This document shows, in pieces, positions 9,539-16,775 of a DNA stretch of 64,000 nucleotides. A program made the position numbers and the translations under genes. Source of the DNA: Streptosporangium becharense (GTDB lineage: Bacteria; Actinomycetota; Actinomycetes; Streptosporangiales; Streptosporangiaceae); the NCBI RefSeq assembly GCF_014204985.1, contig NZ_JACHMP010000001.1, positions 7,378,001 through 7,442,000 of the forward strand, in the 5' to 3' direction. Position 1 is the stretch's first letter. Each line of letters starts with the position of its first letter. Under the pieces are notes generated by a model. It did no database searches and was not told where the DNA came from. It saw only the letters and a program-made list of their open reading frames with translations.

Positions 9539-10249
9539 TCAGCCCCCGAACCGGTAGCCCACGCCGTGCACCGTGCGGACCCAACGGCCTGATCGCGCGT
9601 CGTCACCCAGCTTGCGGCGCAGGTTGGCGATGTGGACGTCGATCACGTGGTCGTCACCCGGCCAGTCCGTGTGCCAGACCTGCCGTGTCAGCGCCTCCCT
9701 GCCCCATACCCGCCGCGGGTTGGAGGCCAGTGCCACGAGCAGGTCGAACTCGGTCCGGGTCAGTGCCACCGGCCGGTCGGCCAGGCGTACCTCGCGGCTC
9801 TCCTCGTCGATGAGGAGGTCGCCGAACTCGATGACCTTCGGCTCACCGCCGGTCCGCCGCCCCTCGGCCGTGCGCGGCCGCCGGAACATCGCCGCCACAC
9901 GCGCCCGCAGTTCCCGGGGCGAGAAGGGCTTGGTCATGTAGTCGTCCGCGCCGACCTCCAGGCCGACCAGCAGATCGGTCTCCTCCACCAGCCCGGTCAA
10001 CATGATCACATACGCGGTGGTCATGCCGCGCAACCGCCGGCACACCTCGATTCCATCCATGTCCGGCAGCATCAGGTCGAGCGTGACGAGGTCGGGCCTC
10101 ACCCGGTCCACCAGGTCGAGTCCCTGCGCTCCGGTCGCCGCCTCGGACACGTCGAAGCCGGCCATCCGCAGGACGTGACACAACAGCCGGCGCATGTCCG
10201 CGGAGTCCTCGATGACCAATGCCCCCGGGCGTTCCGCCAACGTTCTCAC
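9539..10249 (-). CDS. OmpR/PhoB-family response regulator
   Basis: 236 residues. Receiver domain at residues 10-122 with E14-D15, acceptor D58 (LVTLDLMLPDMDG), T85 and K107 in MTKPFSP. A winged-helix DNA-binding domain (about 140-235) has the Trans_reg_C signature RTEFDLLVALASNP and the recognition helix DDHVIDVHIANLRRKLG, ending GVGYRF. There is no adjacent classical kinase gene, so it is an orphan or is served by the hybrid kinase downstream. Proteins of this type bind pairs of 10-11 bp direct repeats; such an array lies upstream of wecB at 15834. Confidence 0.94.
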   Translation of the reverse strand: MRTLAERPGALVIEDSADMRRLLCHVLRMAGFDVSEAATGAQGLDLVDRVRPDLVTLDLMLPDMDGIEVCRRLRGMTTAYVIMLTGLVEETDLLVGLEVGADDYMTKPFSPRELRARVAAMFRRPRTAEGRRTGGEPKVIEFGDLLIDEESREVRLADRPVALTRTEFDLLVALASNPRRVWGREALTRQVWHTDWPGDDHVIDVHIANLRRKLGDDARSGRWVRTVHGVGYRFGG

Positions 10250-10502
10250 CTCGGTATGGAGGCGGCCGCCGGGCGACGGTCGCCGCAGCGGCGCGTACGC
10301 GCGACCGTGCCCCTGAAGTCCCCCTCCTCATTTCACCGTGATGTACCACATCTCGGTGTGGCGAAACGGGCCGCCGCCGCTGACGGTGTCCGTCGATCTC
10401 CGACGGAGAGAGGAGCGCGCCGGGTGCGGCCGCGGACCAGGCAGTGGATCAGGCAGCAGGTCGGAGCAGCGGATCAGGGCAGCAGGTCATCCGGGCAGTG
10501 GG

Positions 10503-11264
10503 TCATCCGGGGTCCCGCCCGCCGGTCCGCCCGGGGGAGGGCGAGACGACCGGCCGGATGCGGAGATCCGTGAAGTCCGTCGTCGCGTCCTCGGTGTAGA
10601 TGCCGGCCCGGCCCTTGCGGTAGGGATCCTCCCGGTCGCGGACCCGGATCAGCCGGCGGCCGTTCACACTGGCTGTGATCGTGTCGCCCACCTGCCGGAT
10701 CTCGACCGTGTGCCAGCGCTCCACATCGTACGGCGGCAGGTCGCCGGTGGCGATGAAGCGCTGGCCGTGCGGGTAGGCGGGGGTCACCTTGCCGAGCTCC
10801 CACCCGTTGGGCTTGGGGACCAGGTAGTAGAAATGCCGGTCGTCGGTGTAATGCCAGACCACCCAGGCGACCTCCCACGGGTTGGGGACGGGCCGGCGGA
10901 GCTGGCGCAGCGTTCTGGCTCTGACACGGAGCTCCAGGTCGGAGTGGGTCACGGTGGTGACGGCGAGTGCGGCGTGCGTGGCCGCCGGGGTCCGTGCCCG
11001 CCGTGGCGACAGCCGCCAGGTCCAGTCGTCACCGCGCCGGCACGCGCTCGCCGGCCCGTACCCGTCGTACTCCAGCCGCAGTCCGCCCCTGACCGTGCCC
11101 TCCCGCCAGGAGACGCAGGAGTCCGGCGTGCGCGCCGCCGCCGGGGCGGCGGCCACGGAGACCGCGACGGCCAGGCCCGTCAGGGCGGCGGCGACGCCCC
11201 CGCCCCGGCCGGGCGGCGGAACCGTGGCGCGAACCGGCGTTCCGCGGCGTCGGCGGGATGTCAT
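10503..11264 (-). CDS. Secreted DUF1080/LamG-like beta-sandwich protein
   Basis: 253 residues, last gene of the exopolysaccharide operon. An Arg-rich start and a hydrophobic segment (about residues 25-47, ending AAPAAA) form a signal peptide. The mature part looks like a concanavalin-type sandwich of the 3-keto-disaccharide hydrolase (DUF1080) kind: NPWEVAWVVWHYTDDRHFYYLV, RWHTVEIRQVGDTITASVNG, YRKGRAGIYTEDA. The ATG overlaps the stop of the glycosyltransferase gene (ATGA, 11261-11264). It probably binds or trims the polymer outside the cell; enzymatic activity is not demonstrated by any motif I can see. Confidence 0.7.
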   Translation of the reverse strand: MTSRRRRGTPVRATVPPPGRGGGVAAALTGLAVAVSVAAAPAAARTPDSCVSWREGTVRGGLRLEYDGYGPASACRRGDDWTWRLSPRRARTPAATHAALAVTTVTHSDLELRVRARTLRQLRRPVPNPWEVAWVVWHYTDDRHFYYLVPKPNGWELGKVTPAYPHGQRFIATGDLPPYDVERWHTVEIRQVGDTITASVNGRRLIRVRDREDPYRKGRAGIYTEDATTDFTDLRIRPVVSPSPGRTGGRDPG

Positions 11265-12547
11265 GTCGATCCCGGCGCCGTGCCGGCCGGCGCAGGGCCG
11301 GCCTCCCGGTCCGTGAGCCGATCGGTCTTCAGCCAGCTGCGCCGTCCGATCACCATCCGCCCGGTGCCCCACCAGCCCGCCACGAGCCACACCAGGTTGT
11401 ACAGGACGAACAGGTGGCCGTAGACGAGCCCGCGCACCCACCTCAGATCACCGCTCACCCGCGCGTAGAGCGGGCCTGCCAGGAAGGCCGGTGCGAACGT
11501 CAGCACGTACCAGGACACGATCGGCAACGGCCGGAACAACTGCTCGCGGGCCGGCTCCGAGAGCGCCGCCCCGGCCAGGGCCGCCAGCAGCGACATCGTC
11601 ATGAAGGAACCGATGAAGATCAGCAAAGGGCTCAGGAGGACGTTCAGCAGATCCGCCGCCACCCGGCCGGACGCCCGGCCCACCACCGACGGCACGAGCC
11701 GCCAGGCCTGCACGTGCCCCTGGAACCAGCGTGAGCGCTGCCGAACCAGCGCGCGCAGGCTGACCAGCCCCTGCTGGCGCACCGTCGCGTACCACACGCA
11801 CTCGGTGCGCCAGCCGGCCAGGACGAGCCGGACACCGAGGTCGAGATCCTCGGTCAGGCTCCGCGACCAGGGATCGTCACCGAGGTCGAGCAACGCGCTG
11901 AGCCGCATGAATTGCCCGTTGCCGCCCAGCCCCGCGCAGCCGACCCGGCCCCGGGTGCGCTGGAAGAGGTGGGTGTAGACGACGAACTCCATGTCCTGCA
12001 ACCGCGCGAGGGTGCTCTGCGCCTTGTTCGCGATGCGCACCCCGACCTGCGCGGCGCCGACCCGCGGGTCGGCGAAGTAGGGCAGCACCATGGCCAGGCT
12101 CTCCGGGTCGAGACGGCCGTCCGCGTCCATCAGGCAGACGAGCACCCGGTCCGCGGCGCGGTGTCTGAGCGCGCCGCCGTCCAGCAGGAAGCGGACGGCG
12201 TGGTTCAGGGCCTCGCCCTTGCCGTGGCGGGCGTCCGGCGGGACGCGCCTGAGCAGGCGGACCCGCGGGTCGGTGAACCCTCCGACGAGGTCCGCGGTGC
12301 CGTCGTCGGAACCGTCGTCGACCACGACGATCAGGGCGTCCGGGGGTGAGACGGCGATCAGGCGCCGCAGCGTCGCGCCGATGACCCGCTCCTCGTTCAG
12401 GCAGGGCACCACGAAGACGACGGTGAAGCCTTCGCCCCCGCCGGTGGGCCGGTCGAGCCGGCCCGCGGACTCCAGGTACATCCCGAGCGTGTAGGTGAAG
12501 GCGATCAGCACACCCGACACCGCGCACAGGATCAGCACGGTGATCAT
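11261..12547 (-). CDS. Processive membrane glycosyltransferase, GT2 (poly-GlcNAc synthase-like)
   Basis: 428 residues. One N-terminal helix (4-25), then a GT2 domain with VVVDDGSDDGT, the DAD metal/nucleotide motif (CLMDADGRLD), TEDLDLG and QRSRWFQG (the QxxRW signature of processive synthases such as PgaC, BcsA and hyaluronan synthase). Four or five C-terminal helices would form the polymer channel. With the wecB-type epimerase and DUF2334 deacetylase upstream, a partially de-acetylated poly-HexNAc capsule or matrix is a reasonable inference. The ATG overlaps the stop of the 55-residue membrane protein gene and the stop overlaps the next ATG, so translation is coupled on both sides. Confidence 0.9.
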   Translation of the reverse strand: MITVLILCAVSGVLIAFTYTLGMYLESAGRLDRPTGGGEGFTVVFVVPCLNEERVIGATLRRLIAVSPPDALIVVVDDGSDDGTADLVGGFTDPRVRLLRRVPPDARHGKGEALNHAVRFLLDGGALRHRAADRVLVCLMDADGRLDPESLAMVLPYFADPRVGAAQVGVRIANKAQSTLARLQDMEFVVYTHLFQRTRGRVGCAGLGGNGQFMRLSALLDLGDDPWSRSLTEDLDLGVRLVLAGWRTECVWYATVRQQGLVSLRALVRQRSRWFQGHVQAWRLVPSVVGRASGRVAADLLNVLLSPLLIFIGSFMTMSLLAALAGAALSEPAREQLFRPLPIVSWYVLTFAPAFLAGPLYARVSGDLRWVRGLVYGHLFVLYNLVWLVAGWWGTGRMVIGRRSWLKTDRLTDREAGPAPAGTAPGST

Positions 12548-12711
12548 CGGTGCACCCGGTGCGCGCACAGCGTGAGGACGACGAGGAGCAGTACGTACAG
12601 CACGTACAGCAGCCCGGCGGCGGCGAGGGCGAACCGCGCCACGCCGAAAGCGGCGCCTCCCGCGTCCGCGGCCGAGCCGATCGCGGCGAGCGGGGCGGTG
12701 GTCGGAATCAC
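12544..12711 (-). CDS. 55-residue single-helix membrane protein of the polysaccharide operon
   Basis: A short gene starting at a GTG (12709-12711) preceded by GGAGGAGG at good spacing, ending in a TGA that overlaps the synthase ATG (ATGA). The protein has an Ala/Gly-rich N-terminus, one hydrophobic helix (about residues 26-50, with LLYVLYVLLLVVLTL) and a His/Arg tail (AHRVHR). Position directly before a PgaC/IcaA-like synthase recalls the small accessory subunits IcaD and PgaD, which are needed for synthase activity, although it is about half their length and I see no sequence match. It is inferred to be a real gene from the ribosome site, the coupling and the membrane helix. Confidence 0.7.
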   Translation of the reverse strand: MIPTTAPLAAIGSAADAGGAAFGVARFALAAAGLLYVLYVLLLVVLTLCAHRVHR

Positions 12712-12747
12712 TTGTCTGCCTCCTCCGGAAGTGGTGCGAACGACCCG

Positions 12748-14403
12748 CTAGAGGTCGCAGGGGGACACGAAGCGGTAGCCCAGGCCCCGCATCTGGTCCA
12801 CGATGCTCTCCAGCGGCTTCGTGCCGAGGAACGGGTGGTAGAAGAAGCTCGCGACGTTGTCGCGCACCACCAGCTGGGAACGGGCGTGAGCCACGATCGA
12901 CTCGACCGTCCCCTGGCTCGGGTCGGACGGCCGCAACTGCACCATGCCGAGGTTCTCCGGTATCACGACGCTGCCGTAGACGTCCCGGATCAGGTACGGC
13001 GCGGACTGCTCGTACATGTGAGGCGAGGCCGGTGAGGATCCCTCCCACCCGGGGGAGAAGTACGCGCCGCGGTCGTAGCGCGCGGCGAACCTGCGGGCGA
13101 TCACCCGGTAGTCCACCGGCGAGGCGGCGTAGTGCGGCGGCTCGAAGATCCGGGGCACCGGCAGGTGGGCCGCCCGCAGCTCGGCCGCCGCCGCGTCCAG
13201 GCGCCGGTTCATCCAGGTGGCGGAGTCGCCCCGGATCGGGCCGTCGTACACGAGCTCACGGCCCGGACCGAAGTGGGTGCGGAAGAACTCGAAGTCGTGC
13301 CCGCTCTCCCCGTTCTCGGGATTGGCCGGGCCGTCGGACTGGTGCGTGTAGCCGTGCAGGACCATCGTGCCGCCGTGTTCGAGCAGGTACGTGATCGCCC
13401 GCACGACCTCGGGCCGGTCCTTCAGGCGGATCTCCGGGCGGGCGGTGCCGTCGGGCAGCGGTCCCCGGTAGACGGGGATGACCCCGAAGCTGAACGGCAC
13501 GCCCTTGCGGGACAACAGTTCGCCGGCCGCGCGCAGGGCGTGCGGGTCGGCCTGCGGCCCGATGTCCTCCAACCGGACCAGCGCCCGGCGCCGTACCGGC
13601 GTCGCGGGGGCGAGCAGATCGAACAGCAGGTCGGCGGCGGCCAGATAGCGGTCGTCGTCCGCGAGGGAGTTGAGCGGGACCTCGCCGACGTAGGTCAGGT
13701 TCCCGGACCTGACCGCCCACGGCCACGTCCGCCCGTCGCCGGTGACCACCTCCCCGAGCACCTTGACCCGCCGCCGGTCCACCGCGGCGAACGCGTGCAC
13801 CGGCTCCTCCAACGGGCTGCGGCTCAGCAGCGTGCCCTTGTAACGGACGCCCCGGATCCCCGCGTCGCTCGGGCCTCCCCACCGCCAGCCGTACCGGGCC
13901 TCGAAGCGCTCCCGCGTGGTGAGCCGGTCGATGTCGCCTCCCATCCACAGGACCCGGCCGCCTCCCGCGAGGATGTCGCGGCGCAGGGCCGCGGGGAGCC
14001 TCTGCCCGGTCGAGGCGCCCAGGTACACCAGTGCCCGGTGGCGGCGCAGCATGCCGGCCCGGTAGTCGCTCGTCCCCATCGTCCGGACCGGCCCGAAGTG
14101 CGAGGCGAGATTGGCGGCGAGGATCGAGCGCACCCGGGACAACGGCGGGTCTCCCGCGTCGTCGGCCAGGATCAGCGTGGTGGCGCGCGCGGGGCCCGTG
14201 GTGGCCGCGGGCGGCGCGGGGGCACCCGCGGCGCATCCGGGCCAGGAGCGCGGCGCCGGCAGGGACACCTCCGCCTCGCGGGTGAGCGTCACCAGGTTCG
14301 CCCCGAACACCACCGTGCCGCTCAGCGCCAGGGCCGCCAGCCAGCGCAACCCCACACGGTGTCGGCCGCCGGGGGCCTGCGGAGGGTGATCGAGGGGGCT
14401 CAT
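12748..14403 (-). CDS. DUF2334 polysaccharide deacetylase-like protein
   Basis: 551 residues. An N-terminal signal anchor (about 20-40) places it outside the membrane. The first half (about 70-260) looks like a flavodoxin-like/ThuA-type region; the second half is DUF2334, a NodB-related fold. Metal and active-site candidates are RLEDIGP (E-D), LHGYTHQ (HxxxH) and EPPHYAAS. The family is thought to de-N-acetylate sugars, analogous to PgaB/IcaB. Its ATG overlaps the stop of wecB, and 36 bases separate it from the small membrane protein gene. The whole operon reads epimerase, deacetylase, small subunit, synthase, sandwich protein. Confidence 0.82.
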   Translation of the reverse strand: MSPLDHPPQAPGGRHRVGLRWLAALALSGTVVFGANLVTLTREAEVSLPAPRSWPGCAAGAPAPPAATTGPARATTLILADDAGDPPLSRVRSILAANLASHFGPVRTMGTSDYRAGMLRRHRALVYLGASTGQRLPAALRRDILAGGGRVLWMGGDIDRLTTRERFEARYGWRWGGPSDAGIRGVRYKGTLLSRSPLEEPVHAFAAVDRRRVKVLGEVVTGDGRTWPWAVRSGNLTYVGEVPLNSLADDDRYLAAADLLFDLLAPATPVRRRALVRLEDIGPQADPHALRAAGELLSRKGVPFSFGVIPVYRGPLPDGTARPEIRLKDRPEVVRAITYLLEHGGTMVLHGYTHQSDGPANPENGESGHDFEFFRTHFGPGRELVYDGPIRGDSATWMNRRLDAAAAELRAAHLPVPRIFEPPHYAASPVDYRVIARRFAARYDRGAYFSPGWEGSSPASPHMYEQSAPYLIRDVYGSVVIPENLGMVQLRPSDPSQGTVESIVAHARSQLVVRDNVASFFYHPFLGTKPLESIVDQMRGLGYRFVSPCDL

Positions 14404-15647
14404 CGCGGAACGAGCATCCTGTCCGTGCCCGGCGCCTCCCCGGCCGGGGTCCCCGGCGGGTGGTCCTCTCCGTTCACCCGCCGGGCCACCTCGCGCGGGA
14501 GACGGAACGGCTCCGGCCGCGGCCCGAGGCCGAACAGGTGGGCCAGCGCCGCCAGTGCCCGCTCGGCCGCGCGTCCGTCACCGTAGGGGTTGACGGCGTC
14601 CGCCATCCGCCGGTAGGCCTGCGGCGAGTGCAGCAGGGCGGTGGCGGCGGCCACGATGCGGCTCTCGTCGGTGCCGACCAGCACCGCCGCCCCGGCCCGC
14701 ACCGCCTCGGGCCGCTCGGTGGTGTCGCGCATCACCAGCACGGGCTTGCCGAGGCTGGGCGCCTCCTCCTGGATCCCGCCGCTGTCGGTGAGGACGAGGT
14801 CGCAACGGCGCAGGAGCCGGGTGAAGTCCCCGTAGTGCAGCGGCTCGGTGACCACGATGTTCGGGTGGCCGGTCAGGTGCGGCAGCAGCGTCCGCCGCAG
14901 GATCGGGTTCGGATGGAGCGGGAACACGATGAGCACGTCCCGCTCGCGGGCCGCCAGCCGGGAGATCGCGCGGCCGATGCCGTCCATTCCCTCACCCCAC
15001 GACTCCCGGCGGTGAGCGGTGACGACGATCACCGGCCGCTCGTCCTGCGGGGCCGGCAGCCGCGGGTCGTGGTAGCCGCCACCGGCCCGGCTGCTCCACA
15101 GCAGCGCGTCGATCACGGTGTTGCCGGTGACGACGATCGAGTCGGCCGGTACGGCCTCGTTGAGCAGGTTGGTCTCGCCGGTGGACGTGGGGGCCAGGTG
15201 GAGGCTCGTGACCCGGGTGGTCAGGCTGCGGTTGGCCTCCTCGGGGAACGGGGAGGACAGATCCCCGCTGCGCAGGCCCGCTTCGAGGTGCACGACCGGG
15301 ACCCGGTGGTAGAAGGCCGTGAGCGCTCCCGCCAGCGTGGTCGTGGTGTCGCCCTGCACGACGACCGCGTCGGGACGGTATTCGGACATCAGCGTGTCGA
15401 GTCCCGAGATCGCGCGGGTCGTCACCTCCGAGAGGGTCTGCCCGGGCCGCAGGAGGTCGAGGTCGGCGTCGGGTGCGATGCCGAAGACCTCGTTCACCTG
15501 GTCGAGCAGCCGGCGGTGCTGGGCGGTGACGACGACGACCGGCTCGAACAGCGCCGAGTCCGTCAACGCCATGATCAGTGGCGCGAGCTTGATCGCCTCG
15601 GGTCTGGTGCCGTAGACGACCATGATGCGGCGCACGGTTACTCCCAT
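14400..15647 (-). CDS. wecB: UDP-N-acetylglucosamine 2-epimerase (non-hydrolysing)
   Basis: 415 residues from ATG 15645-15647. GT-B fold epimerase that interconverts UDP-GlcNAc and UDP-ManNAc in the cytoplasm. Visible family motifs: GTRPEAIKLAPL near the start, HLEAGLRSGD, PFPEEANRSLT, THRRES-type VTAHRRESWG and DSGGIQEEAPSLGKPVLVMRDTTERPE. All catalytic segments look intact. The frame is open for 65 codons upstream but that stretch is Arg-rich and lacks the family fold. It opens the polysaccharide operon; a four-unit direct repeat lies about 190-230 bases upstream. Confidence 0.92.
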   Translation of the reverse strand: MGVTVRRIMVVYGTRPEAIKLAPLIMALTDSALFEPVVVVTAQHRRLLDQVNEVFGIAPDADLDLLRPGQTLSEVTTRAISGLDTLMSEYRPDAVVVQGDTTTTLAGALTAFYHRVPVVHLEAGLRSGDLSSPFPEEANRSLTTRVTSLHLAPTSTGETNLLNEAVPADSIVVTGNTVIDALLWSSRAGGGYHDPRLPAPQDERPVIVVTAHRRESWGEGMDGIGRAISRLAARERDVLIVFPLHPNPILRRTLLPHLTGHPNIVVTEPLHYGDFTRLLRRCDLVLTDSGGIQEEAPSLGKPVLVMRDTTERPEAVRAGAAVLVGTDESRIVAAATALLHSPQAYRRMADAVNPYGDGRAAERALAALAHLFGLGPRPEPFRLPREVARRVNGEDHPPGTPAGEAPGTDRMLVPR

Positions 15648-16051
15648 CCGTTGTTCCGGGTCGTCCGCCCCGGCCCGGCATCTCGCTGCCGGACGGACAC
15701 GGCGTGCCCGGAGACGAGCAGGACTGTGAGCGTCCATGGCGACGCCCACCCGCAACGCGCGCGGCGGGCCCGATTCGGCCGGTCCGCGTCGCGCGACGTT
15801 GAAACGCCCATGGGACGACACTCGGCGACGGAGGTTCAGCAATCCTCAACGTCGCCTCAACGCCGTCTCAGCATTCCGGGCGTCCATCGTCACCCCGCCG
15901 TCCTGTCCGTACCGCGTGAACCGGGGATGCCACTGGAGTCCGGCACCAGCACGTGATCGGTGAACCCCCCGAGTTGGAGATCGACAGGTTGTCCGGATCT
16001 CTGCCCGCCCCGGCGGGCCGGGACGGGCTTGACGGGAAAGGGCCGGAACCG
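15648..16051. other. Intergenic promoter region of the polysaccharide operon
   Basis: 404 bases between the OsmC gene end and wecB, both on the minus strand. It contains the four-unit 11-bp repeat listed separately. I see no convincing small gene. Confidence 0.5.
15834..15877 (-). promoter_or_regulatory. Four 11-bp direct repeats, candidate OmpR-type operator
   Basis: Consecutive units GTTCAGCAATC, CTCAACGTCGC, CTCAACGCCGT and CTCAGCATTCC, each exactly 11 bp, share the core TCARC. Direct repeats with one-turn spacing are the binding pattern of PhoB/PhoP/OmpR winged-helix dimers; four units would seat two dimers. The site lies 187-230 bases upstream of wecB. The binding protein is unknown; the OmpR-type regulator at 9539 or a PhoP homologue elsewhere are candidates. 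Confidence 0.5.
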
Positions 16052-16534
16052 TCAGGCGGGGACGGCCGCCACCTGGACGGTCGGCGCGTTCCGCACCGGG
16101 AAGGCGACCGAGCGGGCGATGAAGCAGTCCGCGTGCGCTCGCTCGTGCAGCGCGCCGGCCGCCTCCACCATGGAGGCGTCGGCGACGGTCACCACCGGGT
16201 TGAGCGTGACCTCGGTGAAGTGGCCGCTGTCGCCGGGGGTCTCCACCATGCGTCCGTGCGCGCGGTCCTCGTACCCGGTCACCACGACGCCGGCGCGCGA
16301 GCACAGCGCGAGATAGGTGAGCATGTGGCACTGCGAGAGCGAGGCCACCAGCAGTTCCTCGGGGTTCCAGCGCGCCGGATCACCCCGGAAGGCCGGGTCG
16401 GCACTCGCCAGGATGGGCGGCCTGCCCTCGGCGAGGACGTCGTGGGCCCTGTCGTAGGCGCGGTAGCCGCCGGTGCCCGCGCCGGTGTTACCGGTCCAGC
16501 GCACCGTGACCTCGTAGTCGTGCTCCCCGTTCAA
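16052..16534 (-). CDS. OsmC/Ohr-family peroxide-reducing protein
   Basis: 160 residues from a TTG start (16532-16534) that lies about 7 bases after GGAAGGAG; the longer open frame upstream is Arg-rich and unlike the family. The two conserved Cys residues are present (SLSQCHMLTYL and HADCFIARS), as are the RWNPEELLVAS segment and the FPVRNAP region, so thiol-based reduction of organic hydroperoxides or sulfur compounds is likely. Cytoplasmic. It diverges from the MFS transporter gene; a 19-bp perfect palindrome lies between them. Confidence 0.87.
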   Translation of the reverse strand: MNGEHDYEVTVRWTGNTGAGTGGYRAYDRAHDVLAEGRPPILASADPAFRGDPARWNPEELLVASLSQCHMLTYLALCSRAGVVVTGYEDRAHGRMVETPGDSGHFTEVTLNPVVTVADASMVEAAGALHERAHADCFIARSVAFPVRNAPTVQVAAVPA

Positions 16535-16724
16535 CCCGCGGCTCCTTCCACATCGTCGGTTCGCGATGTATAGCAGAGCGCCGTCGCGGGATCGGGCCCG
16601 GGTGGGGAGAGCCGTGGAGAAGGACATGGCCGCAGGAGCGGGTACGGCGGTATGATCGGCCGCATGACCTGGCGACATTGATGCCCGACCGGAGGTCGGA
16701 GCGGTGTGCGCTGCCGCGGGCCGC

Positions 16725-16743
16725 CGGGATGTGACACATCCCG
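16725..16743. promoter_or_regulatory. 19-bp perfect palindrome, candidate operator
   Basis: CGGGATGTG-A-CACATCCCG, two perfect 9-bp arms around one base, in the divergent region between the OsmC gene (start 16534) and the MFS gene (start 16776). It ends 32 bases before the MFS start codon, where a repressor would block transcription. No regulator gene is adjacent. Confidence 0.5.
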
Positions 16744-16775
16744 CGTCCGCACAGCCTCCGCGAGAAAGACCTCAG

